Notes: generated by a model from the sequence alone, not told the origin. Positions 19,020 to 27,860 are shown, counted from the stretch's first letter. The stretch is DNA of 64,000 nucleotides from CAZKWG01 sp964615375 (GCA_964615375.1 CAZTOW010000009.1:62001-126000); one strand, 5' to 3'. A program made the numbers and translations.

Positions 19020-19807
19020 GCATGCCGCAACGCAGCAAGGCCTCCGAATTGCTGCAACGCAGCAAGGCCCCGCTGGTCGGCGCCGGCCTCGCGCTGGTCC
19101 TGTGGAGCCTGCTGGCCGCCCGCGCCCCCGCCGTGCTCCTGCCCAGCCCGCTGGAGGTGGCCGAGGCCGCGATCCGCGAGCGGGAGGCGCTCCTGCGCGC
19201 GGCGGCCAGCACGGGACAGGCGGCGCTGCTGGGGCTCGCCGTGGCCAGCGCGCTCGGGCTCCTGGGGGGCGTGGCGTTCACCCGCTCGCGCCTGCTGGAG
19301 GCGGCCTTCTACCCCTATGCGCTGCTGATCCAGACCACGCCCATCGTGGCCATCGCCCCGCTGATGGTGGTGTGGCTGGGCTACGGCCTGCCGGTCGCGG
19401 TGGCCACGGCCGCCATCGCCAGCTTCTTCCCCGTGCTGACGGCGGCGGACGTGGGCCTGCGCTCCACCGAGCCCGAGCAGCTCGAGCTCCTCCGCCTCTA
19501 CGGGGCGGGCTTCTGGCAGACGCTGTGGAAGCTGCGCCTCCCCGCCGCCCTGCCCTACCTCTTCGCCGGGCTGCGCACCGCGGGCGGGCTCTCCGTCATC
19601 GGCGCCATCGTCGGCGAGTTCGTGGGCTCCAACGGCGCCCCGCCCAGCCTGGGCTACCTGGTGCTGCGGGCGGCGCGGACGGCGGAGACCGGGCTCTCGC
19701 TGGCGAGCGTGCTGGCGGCCAGCGCGCTCTCCCTCGCGATATACGGGACCGTGCGCGTCTGCGAGCGGTGGGTCATCGGTCGCTGGCACGCGGGAGGCAC
19801 GGCATGA
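19016..19807 (+). CDS. ABC transporter permease (SsuC/ThiX type)
   Basis: A 263-aa inner-membrane permease of the BPD_transp_1 family. About six membrane segments; the EAA loop appears as LRLYGAGFWQTLWKLRLPAA before the last segments. GTG 19016 overlaps the ATPase stop as GTGA; ATG 19022, two codons later, is equally possible. A 16-bp direct repeat gives a duplicated QRSKA motif within the first 17 residues. It ends with an ATGA overlap into the binding-protein gene, so all three importer genes are translationally coupled. Confidence 0.88.
   Translation: MSMPQRSKASELLQRSKAPLVGAGLALVLWSLLAARAPAVLLPSPLEVAEAAIREREALLRAAASTGQAALLGLAVASALGLLGGVAFTRSRLLEAAFYPYALLIQTTPIVAIAPLMVVWLGYGLPVAVATAAIASFFPVLTAADVGLRSTEPEQLELLRLYGAGFWQTLWKLRLPAALPYLFAGLRTAGGLSVIGAIVGEFVGSNGAPPSLGYLVLRAARTAETGLSLASVLAASALSLAIYGTVRVCERWVIGRWHAGGTA
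19027..19069 (+). repeat. 16-bp direct repeat inside permease N-terminus
   Basis: GCAACGCAGCAAGGCC occurs at 19027-19042 and again at 19054-19069, a 27-nt (nine-codon) period, encoding QRSKA twice before the first membrane segment. It looks like a recent in-frame duplication. Confidence 0.6.
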
Positions 19808-20745
19808 AGGCGCTCTGGTTCGCGCTCACCCTCATCGGCTGCTCGGGGGAGCAGCCCGAGAAGAACCCCGCCAACCCGGAGAGCCCGCCACTCCAGAAGG
19901 TGCGGCTCGCGCTCAACTGGTTCCCCGAGCCCGAGTTCGGCGGCTTCTACGAGGGCGTCCTGAGCGGCGCGTACAAGGAGGCCGGCTTCGACGTGGAGAT
20001 CCTGCCCGGCGGCCCCGGCGCGCCGACCCTGGAGCTCCTGGTGAGCGGTCAGGCGGAGGCGGCGATCACGTCCGCGGACGACCTGCTGCTCAAGCGCGCC
20101 AAGGGCGTGACGGCGCTCGGCGTCTGGCCCGCCTTCCAGCTGAGCCCGGTGGGACTGATGGCGCGCGCCGGCCGCGGGATCACTCGCTTCGAGGACATCC
20201 AGGGCGGGCGCGTCGCGCTGGAGATCGGCGGCCCCTTCCAGCGCCTGCTGTGGCAACGCTACGGCTACGAGGGCAAGGTGGAGATGGTGCCGACCTCCGG
20301 CGCCGTCAGCTCCTTCCTGGCGGACGAGGCGCTGATCCAGCAGGCCTACATCACGGCGGAGCCCTGCGCGGTCAAGGCCCAGGGGGTCGAGACCGTCTTC
20401 CTCAAGGCCTCCGACGCCGGCTGGAACCCCTACGCCTCCCTGCTGGCCGTCTCCGATCCGCCCCCCGACTGGACGGGCGCCTTCGTGGCCGCCACGGCGA
20501 AGGCCTGGGCCGCCTACCTGGCCGATCCCAGCCGGGCCAACGGGGAGATCGCGAAGCTGAACCCCCAGATGACGCCCGAGCTCCTGCCCTGCGTCACCGA
20601 GGCCCAGCGCCCCTTCGTCACCGGCACCGACGGGCTCGGCGCCATGACCGAGGCCCGCTGGACCGAGCTCAACCAGAGCCTGATCTCGCTCGGGCTCCTG
20701 CCCGAGGGCAGCACCGCGACGGGCGCCTGGAGGGCGACGCCGTGA
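19804..20745 (+). CDS. NMT1/THI5-like substrate-binding lipoprotein
   Basis: A 313-aa binding protein for the importer encoded just upstream. The signal peptide ends ALTLIGC with lipidated Cys at 13. The mature N-terminus (VRLALNWFPEPEFGGFYEG) is the NMT1/THI5 and SsuA-like pattern LNWxxxxxxxGxYxA; the GGPGAPTL loop and the SADDLLLKRAKG helix also fit. ThiY-type members bind hydroxymethylpyrimidine precursors of thiamine, while others bind sulfonates, so the ligand cannot be fixed. No TPP riboswitch is seen before the operon at 18225-18299. Confidence 0.85.
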   Translation: MKALWFALTLIGCSGEQPEKNPANPESPPLQKVRLALNWFPEPEFGGFYEGVLSGAYKEAGFDVEILPGGPGAPTLELLVSGQAEAAITSADDLLLKRAKGVTALGVWPAFQLSPVGLMARAGRGITRFEDIQGGRVALEIGGPFQRLLWQRYGYEGKVEMVPTSGAVSSFLADEALIQQAYITAEPCAVKAQGVETVFLKASDAGWNPYASLLAVSDPPPDWTGAFVAATAKAWAAYLADPSRANGEIAKLNPQMTPELLPCVTEAQRPFVTGTDGLGAMTEARWTELNQSLISLGLLPEGSTATGAWRATP

Positions 20746-20916
20746 GCTCCCCGGAAAAGCAGCGCAGGAAGGCGCCCCGACCCCTTGCGCGGGAGCGCCG
20801 CCCCTGGCATGATAACGGGGCCCGCGCCGCGGGTTCTCACGCGAGGTCGAGTTCAAGGCCCCCCAAGAGCTGAACCCCCAAAGAGCTGAAGTCGCAGAAA
20901 CCCTCGGGCAGGTGGA

Positions 20917-21696
20917 ATGGTCGAGCCGGCCTCCAAGTTCACAGAGCTCAACTGTCAGCGCGCCGGCAGCGCGCTGGCGGCGGCCCCCGTGCCCGACTTC
21001 TCGCGCCTGGAGGCGATGGGCTATCGGGTCTTCGCGCTGGAGCGCGTGCGGGTCATGAACACGGACCCGGAGGTCAACGGCCCGGATCCCGCCTGGCATG
21101 CCGTCCCCCTGGGCAAGGAGGCGGACGCGCTCATCAACGGCACCTTCACCTACGACCTGCCCCAGCGCTTCCACATGAACCCGGTGGGCAGCGTCCTGCG
21201 CGGCGGCGTGCAGGAGGCGGTGGGCCTGGACCGGGCGGAGCAGCGTGGCGGCCTCGCGGTGCTGAGCGACGGCAGCGTGGTGGTGGGGCGCAGCCAGGGC
21301 AACGGCGAGCACGAGATCCACGCCATCTACGGCGAGGGCGAGCTGACGGTGCGCGACTTCATGGGCGGCGGCGCGATGCTGGTCGAGTACGGCCAGCCGG
21401 TCTCCACCCACGATCTGCGCGAGGTCCAGGGCTTCACCAGCGGCCAGGGCGGCATCAACGCCACCCAGCTCCAGCGCTCCGACCACACCGTCTTCGGCAT
21501 CCGCCGCGGCCAGTGCTTCGCCGTCTGGGCCCGCGCCAAGACCGGCCGCGACATCCGCACCGACCTGCTGCAGATGGGGTTCACGGCGGTGGTCAAGTTC
21601 GCGGGCGGGTCGGCCGCCTTCCTGCGCGACAAGCAGGGCTTCCACGCGCAGGGGACGAATTCGGTGGGGTTCGGGCTGAAGGTTCGGAAGTGGTGA
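20917..21696 (+). CDS. Phosphodiester glycosidase (NAGPA)-like protein
   Basis: A 259-aa protein with no clear signal peptide. The order of motifs parallels the NAGPA/phosphodiester glycosidase family: LINGTFTYDL (INGGF-like), PVGSVLRGG, GGGAMLVEYG, then a Gly-Ile-Arg strand with FGIRRGQCFAVWA, and MGFTAVVKFAGGSAAFL in the place of the family's closing LDGGGS motif. That last motif is degenerate, so activity is uncertain. It stands alone, 171 nt after the NMT1-type operon, and converges with the Cys-rich secreted gene. If the fold is wrong, it is simply an unassigned protein. Confidence 0.5.
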   Translation: MVEPASKFTELNCQRAGSALAAAPVPDFSRLEAMGYRVFALERVRVMNTDPEVNGPDPAWHAVPLGKEADALINGTFTYDLPQRFHMNPVGSVLRGGVQEAVGLDRAEQRGGLAVLSDGSVVVGRSQGNGEHEIHAIYGEGELTVRDFMGGGAMLVEYGQPVSTHDLREVQGFTSGQGGINATQLQRSDHTVFGIRRGQCFAVWARAKTGRDIRTDLLQMGFTAVVKFAGGSAAFLRDKQGFHAQGTNSVGFGLKVRKW

Positions 21697-21715
21697 CGCC
21701 GCCCCGGGCAGCAGC

Positions 21716-22189
21716 TCAGTTGTAGTCCACGTACCAGGGATACAGGTTGTCGCCGTAGTCCCCCGTGATGGTGAAGCCGTCGATGCGGTAGTAGGTGGTC
21801 GCGTAGCTGGCGCTGGTCTCGTCCGACACGCGCCCGCCGGTGTAGTCGTCGTTCAGGTAAGAGTACTTGACCGCCGTACAGCGCAGCGCGATGTCGTCGC
21901 AGTAGTCACCATCGCAGGCGACGCCGGTCACGACGTAGCCATAGTCGCACTCCACCCAGCCCTCCTCCTCGGACGCGTAGTCCGTCCAGTAGTAGTCGGA
22001 GGTGGTCAGGCTCGGGAAGGTCGAGTTGCTGCAGTACAGCCGGATGTTGTCGCAGTAGTCACCCGAGCACTGGATTCCGCGCACGCTGTAGCCCGACGAG
22101 CAGGTCTTGTAGCCCGTACCCTCCTCCGAGAAGTAGCTGGTCCAGGACGAGGCGGCGAAGGCATGGCCAAGCAGAAGAAACGCAAACAT
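21716..22189 (-). CDS. Small secreted Cys-rich repeat protein
   Basis: A 157-aa secreted protein of a family I do not recognise. ATG 22189 has GGAG 8 nt upstream and starts a short signal peptide (MFAFLLLGHAFA). The mature part has two tandem modules of about 45 residues, each with W-T-x-Y-x-SEE, one Cys, a GY-x-V-x-G turn and then GDYCD(N/D)I ending in another Cys. A third C-terminal unit keeps GDYGD but has lost its cysteines. Four cysteines per module suggest two disulphides. Many Tyr/Asp residues could suit a carbohydrate- or metal-binding role, but this is speculation. Confidence 0.65.
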   Translation of the reverse strand: MFAFLLLGHAFAASSWTSYFSEEGTGYKTCSSGYSVRGIQCSGDYCDNIRLYCSNSTFPSLTTSDYYWTDYASEEEGWVECDYGYVVTGVACDGDYCDDIALRCTAVKYSYLNDDYTGGRVSDETSASYATTYYRIDGFTITGDYGDNLYPWYVDYN

Positions 22190-22321
22190 GGCAATCTCCA
22201 AGAGGATGTTGGTGGCGTGTCCGAGGAGACATGGCGCGAGCTCGTCAGAGTGTGATCGCCCGAAGGAATAAAGGGTGCGGCTCCTTGACGACGACGAGAG
22301 CGCAATTGAGTTGCAGCTTTG

Positions 22322-22441
22322 ATCCTCCTCCCGCGCCAGCGGGGGGAGGTGGCCCGGAGGGCCGGAGGGGGGACTCCGACACGAACTTCCCCCCTCCGCC
22401 GGCTTCGCCGGCACCTCCCCCCGCTGACGCGGGAGGAGGAT
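22322..22441. repeat. 120-bp inverted-repeat (MITE/REP-like) element
   Basis: Terminal arms of 29 bp (22322-22350 and 22413-22441) are reverse complements at 28 of 29 positions. Inside them a second stem pairs GGAGGGGGGA with TCCCCCCTCC, so the whole segment can fold into one long hairpin. It lies in the only gene-free stretch over 300 bases (22190-22540), between the secreted Cys-rich gene and Uma2. It has no coding capacity and no transposase nearby; target-site duplications are not obvious. The rest of that stretch holds only the two flanking promoter regions. Confidence 0.65.
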
Positions 22442-22528
22442 GGTCGGGCAGGCGTCCTTGAGAGCCGCACCCAGGAAAAAAGTCGAGGCTACCCACGTGA
22501 GCGGTGTCACCTTCCGGGCTCCCCGCGA

Positions 22529-22534
22529 TACAAT
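22529..22534 (+). promoter_or_regulatory. -10 element (TACAAT), leaderless
   Basis: TACAAT (five of six to consensus) ends exactly 6 nt before the Uma2 ATG at 22541, so transcription would start at the start codon. No good -35 is visible. Confidence 0.45.
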
Positions 22535-22540
22535 TCGTCC

Positions 22541-23368
22541 ATGACCGCCAAGGTGGCCCCCCTCGCCCTCGATCCTGCCCTCGAGATCCCCGTCACGCCC
22601 TCCGTCGAGGGCTGGCGCGCGATGTCGCCCCGGGCGCGTCAGGCCCACCACGAGGCCGTGATCGCCGCGCTGCAGCGCGAGGCGGAGCTCATGCCCGAGG
22701 GGCGCCCGCACTCGTACTGGTGCATCAACGCGTACTCGGTGCTGGGCGACTTCTTCCAGCGCATCGGCCGCCGGATCTACCTGCCAGCCGAGCTGCCGGT
22801 GCTCTACCCGGACGAGCCGGCCTTCGCGCCGGACCTCATCGCCGTGCTGGACGTCGAGGACCCCGGCCCGGCGGACACGCGCATGGGCTGGGTGGTGGCC
22901 GAGGAGGGCAGGGGCCCCGATCTGGCGATGGAGATCCTGCACGCCGGAGACCGCCAGAAAGACCTGGTCGTGAACGTGGCGCGCTTCGCCCGCCTGGGCA
23001 TCCCCGAGTACTTCGTCTACGACCGGCTGAACCAGCGCCTCTACGGCTACCGACTCCCGCACGCGGGCGCCCGCGCCTACCAGTCCATCCCCTCGCGCTC
23101 GGGCAGGCTGCGCTCCAACGTGCTGGAGCTGGAGCTCGGCCTGGTCGACGACCGTCTGCGCTTCTTCTACGGGGAGGCCGTGATCCCCGAGGCCCGGGAG
23201 CTCATCGGCCGCCTCGACGCGCTGGTCGAGCAGCGAGAGCGCCGCATCGAGGAGGAGATCCAGGCGCGACAGGCCGAGGAGCGGAGCCGGCGGGAGGCCG
23301 AGGCCCGCGTCGCCGCCCTCGAAGCCGAGCTGGCCAGCCTGCGAGCCCGCCTCAAGGACCCGGGCTGA
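22541..23368 (+). CDS. Uma2-family (DUF820) nuclease-fold protein with coiled-coil tail
   Basis: A 275-aa protein with the Uma2/DUF820 restriction-endonuclease-like core: PDLIAVLD, LAMEILHAGDRQKDL and the GIPEYFVYD motif, which carries the Asp, Glu and Lys of a PD-(D/E)xK-type site. Residues about 220-275 form a charged coiled coil (EQRERRIEEEIQARQAEER and following). The family is abundant in cyanobacteria, Deinococcus and myxobacteria and has no proven function. ATG 22541 is supported by the -10 hexamer 6 nt upstream. It is a single gene beside an inverted-repeat element, with a convergent neighbour downstream. Confidence 0.85.
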   Translation: MTAKVAPLALDPALEIPVTPSVEGWRAMSPRARQAHHEAVIAALQREAELMPEGRPHSYWCINAYSVLGDFFQRIGRRIYLPAELPVLYPDEPAFAPDLIAVLDVEDPGPADTRMGWVVAEEGRGPDLAMEILHAGDRQKDLVVNVARFARLGIPEYFVYDRLNQRLYGYRLPHAGARAYQSIPSRSGRLRSNVLELELGLVDDRLRFFYGEAVIPEARELIGRLDALVEQRERRIEEEIQARQAEERSRREAEARVAALEAELASLRARLKDPG

Positions 23369-23371
23369 TCC

Positions 23372-25465
23372 TCACGGACACCCCGCCCCCGCCGCGATCC
23401 ACGCCTCGATCAGCGCCACGCCCTCCTCGTCCACCACCGCGCTGCCCAGCGGCGGCATGCGGCTGGCCTCCAGCGTGGAGATCCGGGCCAGCAGCACGCT
23501 GCGCTCGGGCTCACCGGGGGCGATGACCCGCGCGTCGGCGATCCCCAGCTCGCCCTCGCTGGGAGAGACGTCGCAGGCGCCGAGCTCGGTGGCGGTGGAG
23601 CGCAGGTCCAGGTCCCCGCCGCCGCCGCCGTCGGGCCGGTGACAGCCGCTGCAGTTGGCGTGCAGCCAGGAGCGGGCGCGGGCCTCGAGCTCGCCGTCGC
23701 CGTAGGGGTCCACCAGCGGGGCGATCTCGGGGAGCGCGCCGGAGAACAGGCCCATCTCCTCCATCCGCGCCACCTGCCGCCCGACCTGGAGCTGGGCGAG
23801 CTCCAGCCCGAGCGAGCGCCCGGCGGCCTCGCTGTGGCACTGGAGACACTGGGGCGAGCTGGGCAGGGCCCAGGTGTGGTCGGCGAACGCCACCGCCCCG
23901 CCGCCCACCACCAGGCTGGCGTCCGTGCCCTCCGAATTCCACTGGTAGGTGTAGCCCGCCCAGATCCCGTCCTCGTCGCGCACGAAGAGCCGCGTCTCCG
24001 TAGGGGTCCCCGCGAAGCTGAAGGTCTTGACCAGCACCGAGCGCGGCGGGAAGGTGAAGTCCCCGTCCTCGGACACCTCGATGAGCGCGTCGTCGGGCAG
24101 CGCGAAGTACCGATCCTTCTCCGCCCCGTCCGACCACAGGGGCGAGATCACGTCATAGGGGATGAGCGCGTCGGACGGCGCGGCCCCGTCGAAGCAGCCG
24201 GTCTCCGAGAGCAGATCGGGGAATTCGGTCTCTTCTTCCGTCTCTTCGGCGGTGGGCACCAGCTTGCGCAGCTTGCCCTTGAAGTCCAGCACGTACAGCT
24301 CGCCGTTGGCGTCTTCTGCAAAGCTCGCCGGAACATTGCCCGTTCGCGCCACCGCCTCCCGCGAGGGCTCGCCGTCGGCGTCCCAGAAGATCCCCCAGAT
24401 CTCGGAGGCGTAGTAGTCCCCGAACACATAGATCCCGCTGAGCGCGGGGATGGCCTCGCCCCGGTAGACGTAGCCGCCGATGACGGACTTCCCGACGCTG
24501 TGGCTGTACTCCACGACCGGGTCGATGAAGCCGCCGCCCTCGCAGGGCTCATCGGCCTCGTAGCAGAGGGTCCCCTCCTTCCAGTCCCAGCCGTAGTCGC
24601 CGCCGAGCTCGATGAGGTCCACCTCCTCCATGTCGTCCTGGCCCACGTCGCCCGCCCAGAGCTCGCCGGTCTCGCGGTCGAAGCTCATGCGCCAGACGTT
24701 GCGCAGGCCGAGCGCGTAGACCTCGGGCGCGCCGTCCACCCCGTCGGCGAAGGGGTTGTCGGCCGGGATCCCGTAGGGGTCGGCGCTCTCGGGGTCGATG
24801 CGCAGGATCTTGCCCAGGAGCGCGTAGGGGTCCTCGGCGTTCTCCTGGGGGTCTCCCGCCGAGCCGCCGTCCCCGAAGCTCAGGTAGAGCCGGTCGTCCG
24901 GGCCCCAGAGGATCGCCCCGCCGTTGTGGTTGTTGTAGGGCTGGTCCAGCGTGAGCAGCACCTCCTCCGAGCCCTCGTCGCCCACCAGCGCGCCGTCGGC
25001 GCTCACGAAGCGCGAGACGGTGGACGTCAACGCCGCGTCCCCGGTCCCGGGCGCGGTGTAGCTCAGGAAGTACTCCCCGTTCGTGGCGAAGTCGGGGTGG
25101 AAGGCCATGCCCAGCAGCCCGGCCTCGTTGGGGCCGTCGTCCACGACGCCCGTGAGGTCCAGGAAGAGATCGGGCTCCTCGACCTCTGAATCCGCGGCGT
25201 CCCAGGTCCAGATCTCGCCGTCCTGTTCGACCACGTACCAGCGGCTGTCGTCCCCGGGGCGCTGCAGCGCCTGCACGGCCCGGTCGAATTTCAGGTTGGG
25301 GTAGACCACCTCGAGCTCGGCCGAGACGGCGGTGTCCGGCGGGTCCGGCGCGAAGCAGCTCGTGTTCACGGGCCGGACGGCGGGCTCGGGCGCGGTGTCG
25401 ACCGGGCCGGTCTCGACGACCGCCTTCTCGGCGCTGCAGGCGAGCAGGAGGAGGAGCATGGGCAC
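23372..25465 (-). CDS. HHIP/GSDH-like sugar dehydrogenase with C-terminal cytochrome c motifs
   Basis: A 697-aa exported lipoprotein (MLLLLLACSAEK at the start). Residues about 50-410 are a six-bladed beta-propeller of the PQQ-dependent soluble glucose/aldose dehydrogenase (GSDH, HHIP) family: GLLGMAFHPDF, NHNGGAILWGPDDRLYLSFGDGG, ALGLRNVWRMSFD and FGDYYASEIWG. The C-terminal third has two haem motifs, CLQCH (540-544) and CSGCH (605-609), so electrons could pass from the sugar to a respiratory chain. It is the last gene of a long minus-strand operon, starting 1 nt after the adenosine deaminase stop. Substrate unknown. Confidence 0.85.
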   Translation of the reverse strand: MPMLLLLLACSAEKAVVETGPVDTAPEPAVRPVNTSCFAPDPPDTAVSAELEVVYPNLKFDRAVQALQRPGDDSRWYVVEQDGEIWTWDAADSEVEEPDLFLDLTGVVDDGPNEAGLLGMAFHPDFATNGEYFLSYTAPGTGDAALTSTVSRFVSADGALVGDEGSEEVLLTLDQPYNNHNGGAILWGPDDRLYLSFGDGGSAGDPQENAEDPYALLGKILRIDPESADPYGIPADNPFADGVDGAPEVYALGLRNVWRMSFDRETGELWAGDVGQDDMEEVDLIELGGDYGWDWKEGTLCYEADEPCEGGGFIDPVVEYSHSVGKSVIGGYVYRGEAIPALSGIYVFGDYYASEIWGIFWDADGEPSREAVARTGNVPASFAEDANGELYVLDFKGKLRKLVPTAEETEEETEFPDLLSETGCFDGAAPSDALIPYDVISPLWSDGAEKDRYFALPDDALIEVSEDGDFTFPPRSVLVKTFSFAGTPTETRLFVRDEDGIWAGYTYQWNSEGTDASLVVGGGAVAFADHTWALPSSPQCLQCHSEAAGRSLGLELAQLQVGRQVARMEEMGLFSGALPEIAPLVDPYGDGELEARARSWLHANCSGCHRPDGGGGGDLDLRSTATELGACDVSPSEGELGIADARVIAPGEPERSVLLARISTLEASRMPPLGSAVVDEEGVALIEAWIAAGAGCP

Positions 25466-25466
25466 C

Positions 25467-26354
25467 TCAGCGCCGAAACGCGGCGGCGTGGCCCATGGCG
25501 ATGACCGCGTCCACCTGCTCGGGCCTCAGCAGGGTGGCGGCGCGGGCGAGCTCGGCGGGCGCGTCCACCGCCGAGAGCAGCGTGTTGTCCGTGCACACGG
25601 CGACGGAGAGCCCGAGCTCCAGCCAGCGGGCGATGGGGTGGGCCGACCAGTGGGGGAGCGCGCCGACGTGCCAGTTGGAGCTGAGGCAGGCCTCCAGGGT
25701 GACGCCGCGCGCCAGCAGCAGATCCACCAGGGGTGGATCCTCCAGCAGGGTGGTGCCGTGCCCGATGCGGCTGGCGCCCAGCGCCTCCACCGCCACGCGG
25801 ATCTCCTGGGGAGGTCGCCCCTCGCCCGCATGCACGGTGCGCCCGAGGCCCCGCTCCGCCGCCTCCCGAAAGGGGACCACGTAGTCCAGCAGCGCCCAGC
25901 GGTTCCCCGGCGCCGGCCCGCCCGCGAGGTCCAGGCCCACCACGCCCGGGCGGGAGGCCGCGACCCGGACGAGCCGCGAGAGGAGCGCCGGATCTTCGCC
26001 GTAGAGCCCGCAGAGGATGAGGCCCGCGCGCCCGGCGACGCCTTCCAAGGCGGCGTCCACGATCTCCTCGAGGCTCCCGCCGTGAAGCTGGGGAGCGAAG
26101 CGGATCTCCAGCGTGCTCACGCCCTCGGCGGCGGCGTCCTCGCAGATCTCGGCGGCGACCCGACGCACGGCGGAGGGGCTCTGCAGGAGCGAGAGGGTGA
26201 ACGCGAAGCGCGAGAGCGCCGCCTCCAGGCCCATCCGCGGGAAGAAGGCCAGATCCTCCGGCACCACCAGCCCGAGCCCGGCCGCGAGCTCGGCCACCGT
26301 CTCCGGCCGCAGGGACCCGTCGAGGTGCCGGTGCAGGTCGGCGAGGGACCTCAC
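25467..26354 (-). CDS. Adenosine deaminase-family protein
   Basis: A 295-aa cytoplasmic amidohydrolase. Zinc and catalytic residues are in place: H8 and H10 in DLHRHLDGS, H175 and E178 in HAGE, H199 in RIGHGT and D256 in CTDN. The usual second Asp of the SDDP motif is Asn, as in many bacterial ADA-like and aminodeoxyfutalosine deaminases, so the exact purine substrate is not certain. It is slightly shorter than the usual 330 residues. It overlaps the mlaF-like gene by 4 nt, an unexpected operon partner. Confidence 0.85.
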   Translation of the reverse strand: MRSLADLHRHLDGSLRPETVAELAAGLGLVVPEDLAFFPRMGLEAALSRFAFTLSLLQSPSAVRRVAAEICEDAAAEGVSTLEIRFAPQLHGGSLEEIVDAALEGVAGRAGLILCGLYGEDPALLSRLVRVAASRPGVVGLDLAGGPAPGNRWALLDYVVPFREAAERGLGRTVHAGEGRPPQEIRVAVEALGASRIGHGTTLLEDPPLVDLLLARGVTLEACLSSNWHVGALPHWSAHPIARWLELGLSVAVCTDNTLLSAVDAPAELARAATLLRPEQVDAVIAMGHAAAFRR

Positions 26355-27109
26355 AGGTCCTCGTTGAGCGTCCCGCGACCCCCGGCGATGAACTCGCGCA
26401 GGTAGCGCAGCTCGCTGCTCCGGGCCTCGTCCGGCGTGCCCACGAAGGCGCAGCGCCGCTGGTAGATGAGCGCGAGGCGGTTGGTGACCGTGAACACCGT
26501 GTCCATCTCGTGCGTGACGACGATGCTGGTGACGCCGAGCTTCTCCTGCAAGGACAGGATGAGCCCGTTGATGCGCCGCACGTTGATGGGATCGAGGCCG
26601 GTGGTGGGCTCGTCGTAGAGGATCACCTGGGGCTTGATGGCGATGGCCCGCGCCAGGCCCACGCGCTTCTTCATGCCGCCGGAGAGCTCGGCCGGCTTGA
26701 GCTTCTGCACGCCGGGCAGGTCCACCATGGCCAGCACCTCCTCGACGCGCTGGTTCATCTCCGCGTCGCTGCCCCAGCCGTGCTCGATCAAGGGGTACTT
26801 GATGTTCTCCTCCACGGTCATGGAGTCGAAGAGGGCCGCGCCTTGGAAGAGCATGGCCACCCGCCCGCGCAGCCGGAGGAGCTGCGCGTCGGTCATGGTG
26901 CCGACCTCCTCCCCGAAGGCGGTGATCGTGCCGCCGTCGGCGTCCATCAGGCCGATCAGCAGCTTCAAGGCTACGCTCTTGCCCACGCCCGAGCCGCCGA
27001 TGATGGTCAGCGTCTCGCCCGCGTAGATGTCCAGGGTCAGATCCTCGTAGACCACCTTGGATCCGAAGGCCTTCTTGACGCCCTGGAAGCGGATGATGGG
27101 GTCAGCCAT
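26351..27109 (-). CDS. MlaF/Mkl-type ABC ATPase (phospholipid transport)
   Basis: A 252-aa ATPase partner of the MlaE-like permease, which it overlaps by 8 nt. Walker A is GGSGVGKSV (38-46), the signature LSGGMKKRV and Walker B VILYDEPTTGLDP, with the switch His in VVTHEMDT. The CAFVGTPDE(A) ending is characteristic of MlaF/Mkl. In Gram-negative bacteria MlaFE moves phospholipids between the inner membrane and an MCE protein. No MCE (MlaD) gene follows here; adenosine deaminase takes its place. Confidence 0.9.
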   Translation of the reverse strand: MADPIIRFQGVKKAFGSKVVYEDLTLDIYAGETLTIIGGSGVGKSVALKLLIGLMDADGGTITAFGEEVGTMTDAQLLRLRGRVAMLFQGAALFDSMTVEENIKYPLIEHGWGSDAEMNQRVEEVLAMVDLPGVQKLKPAELSGGMKKRVGLARAIAIKPQVILYDEPTTGLDPINVRRINGLILSLQEKLGVTSIVVTHEMDTVFTVTNRLALIYQRRCAFVGTPDEARSSELRYLREFIAGGRGTLNEDL

Positions 27110-27860
27110 AGACGGCCAGGAAGATGCGGGTGAGCAGGAAGTCGCTGACGAGGATGGTGGTGGCGGTGTAGACGACGGTGCGGGTGGTGGCGAGGCCCAC
27201 GCCCTCGGTGCCGCCGAAGGTGCGCATGCCGTTCCAGCAGCCGATGATGGCGATGAAGTAGCCGAAGAAGACGCTCTTCATCAACCCGTGGTTGATGTCG
27301 TAGGGGTCGATGGTGTCGAGCTGCTGCTGCACGGCGAAGGCCCAGGTGACGTCCACCTCGATGACCGTCACCACCGCCCCGCCGAAGCAGCCGATGAGGT
27401 CGGCCAGCAGGGTGAGCAGGGGGATGGAGATGAGCATGGCCGTCACGCGCGGCACGACGAGCTTGCGCACGGGGTCGGCGCCCAGGGAGCGGATCGCGTC
27501 GATCTGCTCGGTCACCGCCATGCTGCCGATCTCGGCGGTGTAGCCGGCGCCGACCCGCCCGCCGACCAGCAGCGCGGTGAGCACGGGGCCGAGCTCGCGC
27601 ACGATGCCCAGCGAGACCAGCTTCCCGGTGTAGAGCGAGGCGCCGAAGGGCTCGAGCCCGATGGCGAACTGGCTGGCCATCACCATGCCGGTGAAGATGG
27701 CCGTCAGCACCGTGATCGAGGTGGAGTCCACCCCGCCGAGCGAGATCTGCGTGACCAGCAGCGGGATCTCGAAGGGGCGGCGGAACATCTCCCGGAAGGT
27801 GTGCAGCGTGAGCACGGAGATGGAGCCCAGGTTGGCCAGGAACTGCTGGAAGCCGCTCAC
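27102..27860 (-). CDS. MlaE-family ABC permease
   Basis: A 252-aa inner-membrane permease of the MlaE (Ttg2B/YrbE) family. Hallmarks: GFQQFLANLGSISVLTLHTF at the start, TSITVLTAIFTGMVMASQ, a central RELGPVLTALLVGGRVGAGYTAEIG split over two segments, TEQIDAIRSLGADP and the long final membrane segments. It overlaps its ATPase downstream by 8 nt and a lipoprotein gene upstream by 4 nt. With the ATPase it should form the inner-membrane part of a lipid transporter. Confidence 0.92.
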   Translation of the reverse strand: MSGFQQFLANLGSISVLTLHTFREMFRRPFEIPLLVTQISLGGVDSTSITVLTAIFTGMVMASQFAIGLEPFGASLYTGKLVSLGIVRELGPVLTALLVGGRVGAGYTAEIGSMAVTEQIDAIRSLGADPVRKLVVPRVTAMLISIPLLTLLADLIGCFGGAVVTVIEVDVTWAFAVQQQLDTIDPYDINHGLMKSVFFGYFIAIIGCWNGMRTFGGTEGVGLATTRTVVYTATTILVSDFLLTRIFLAVYG

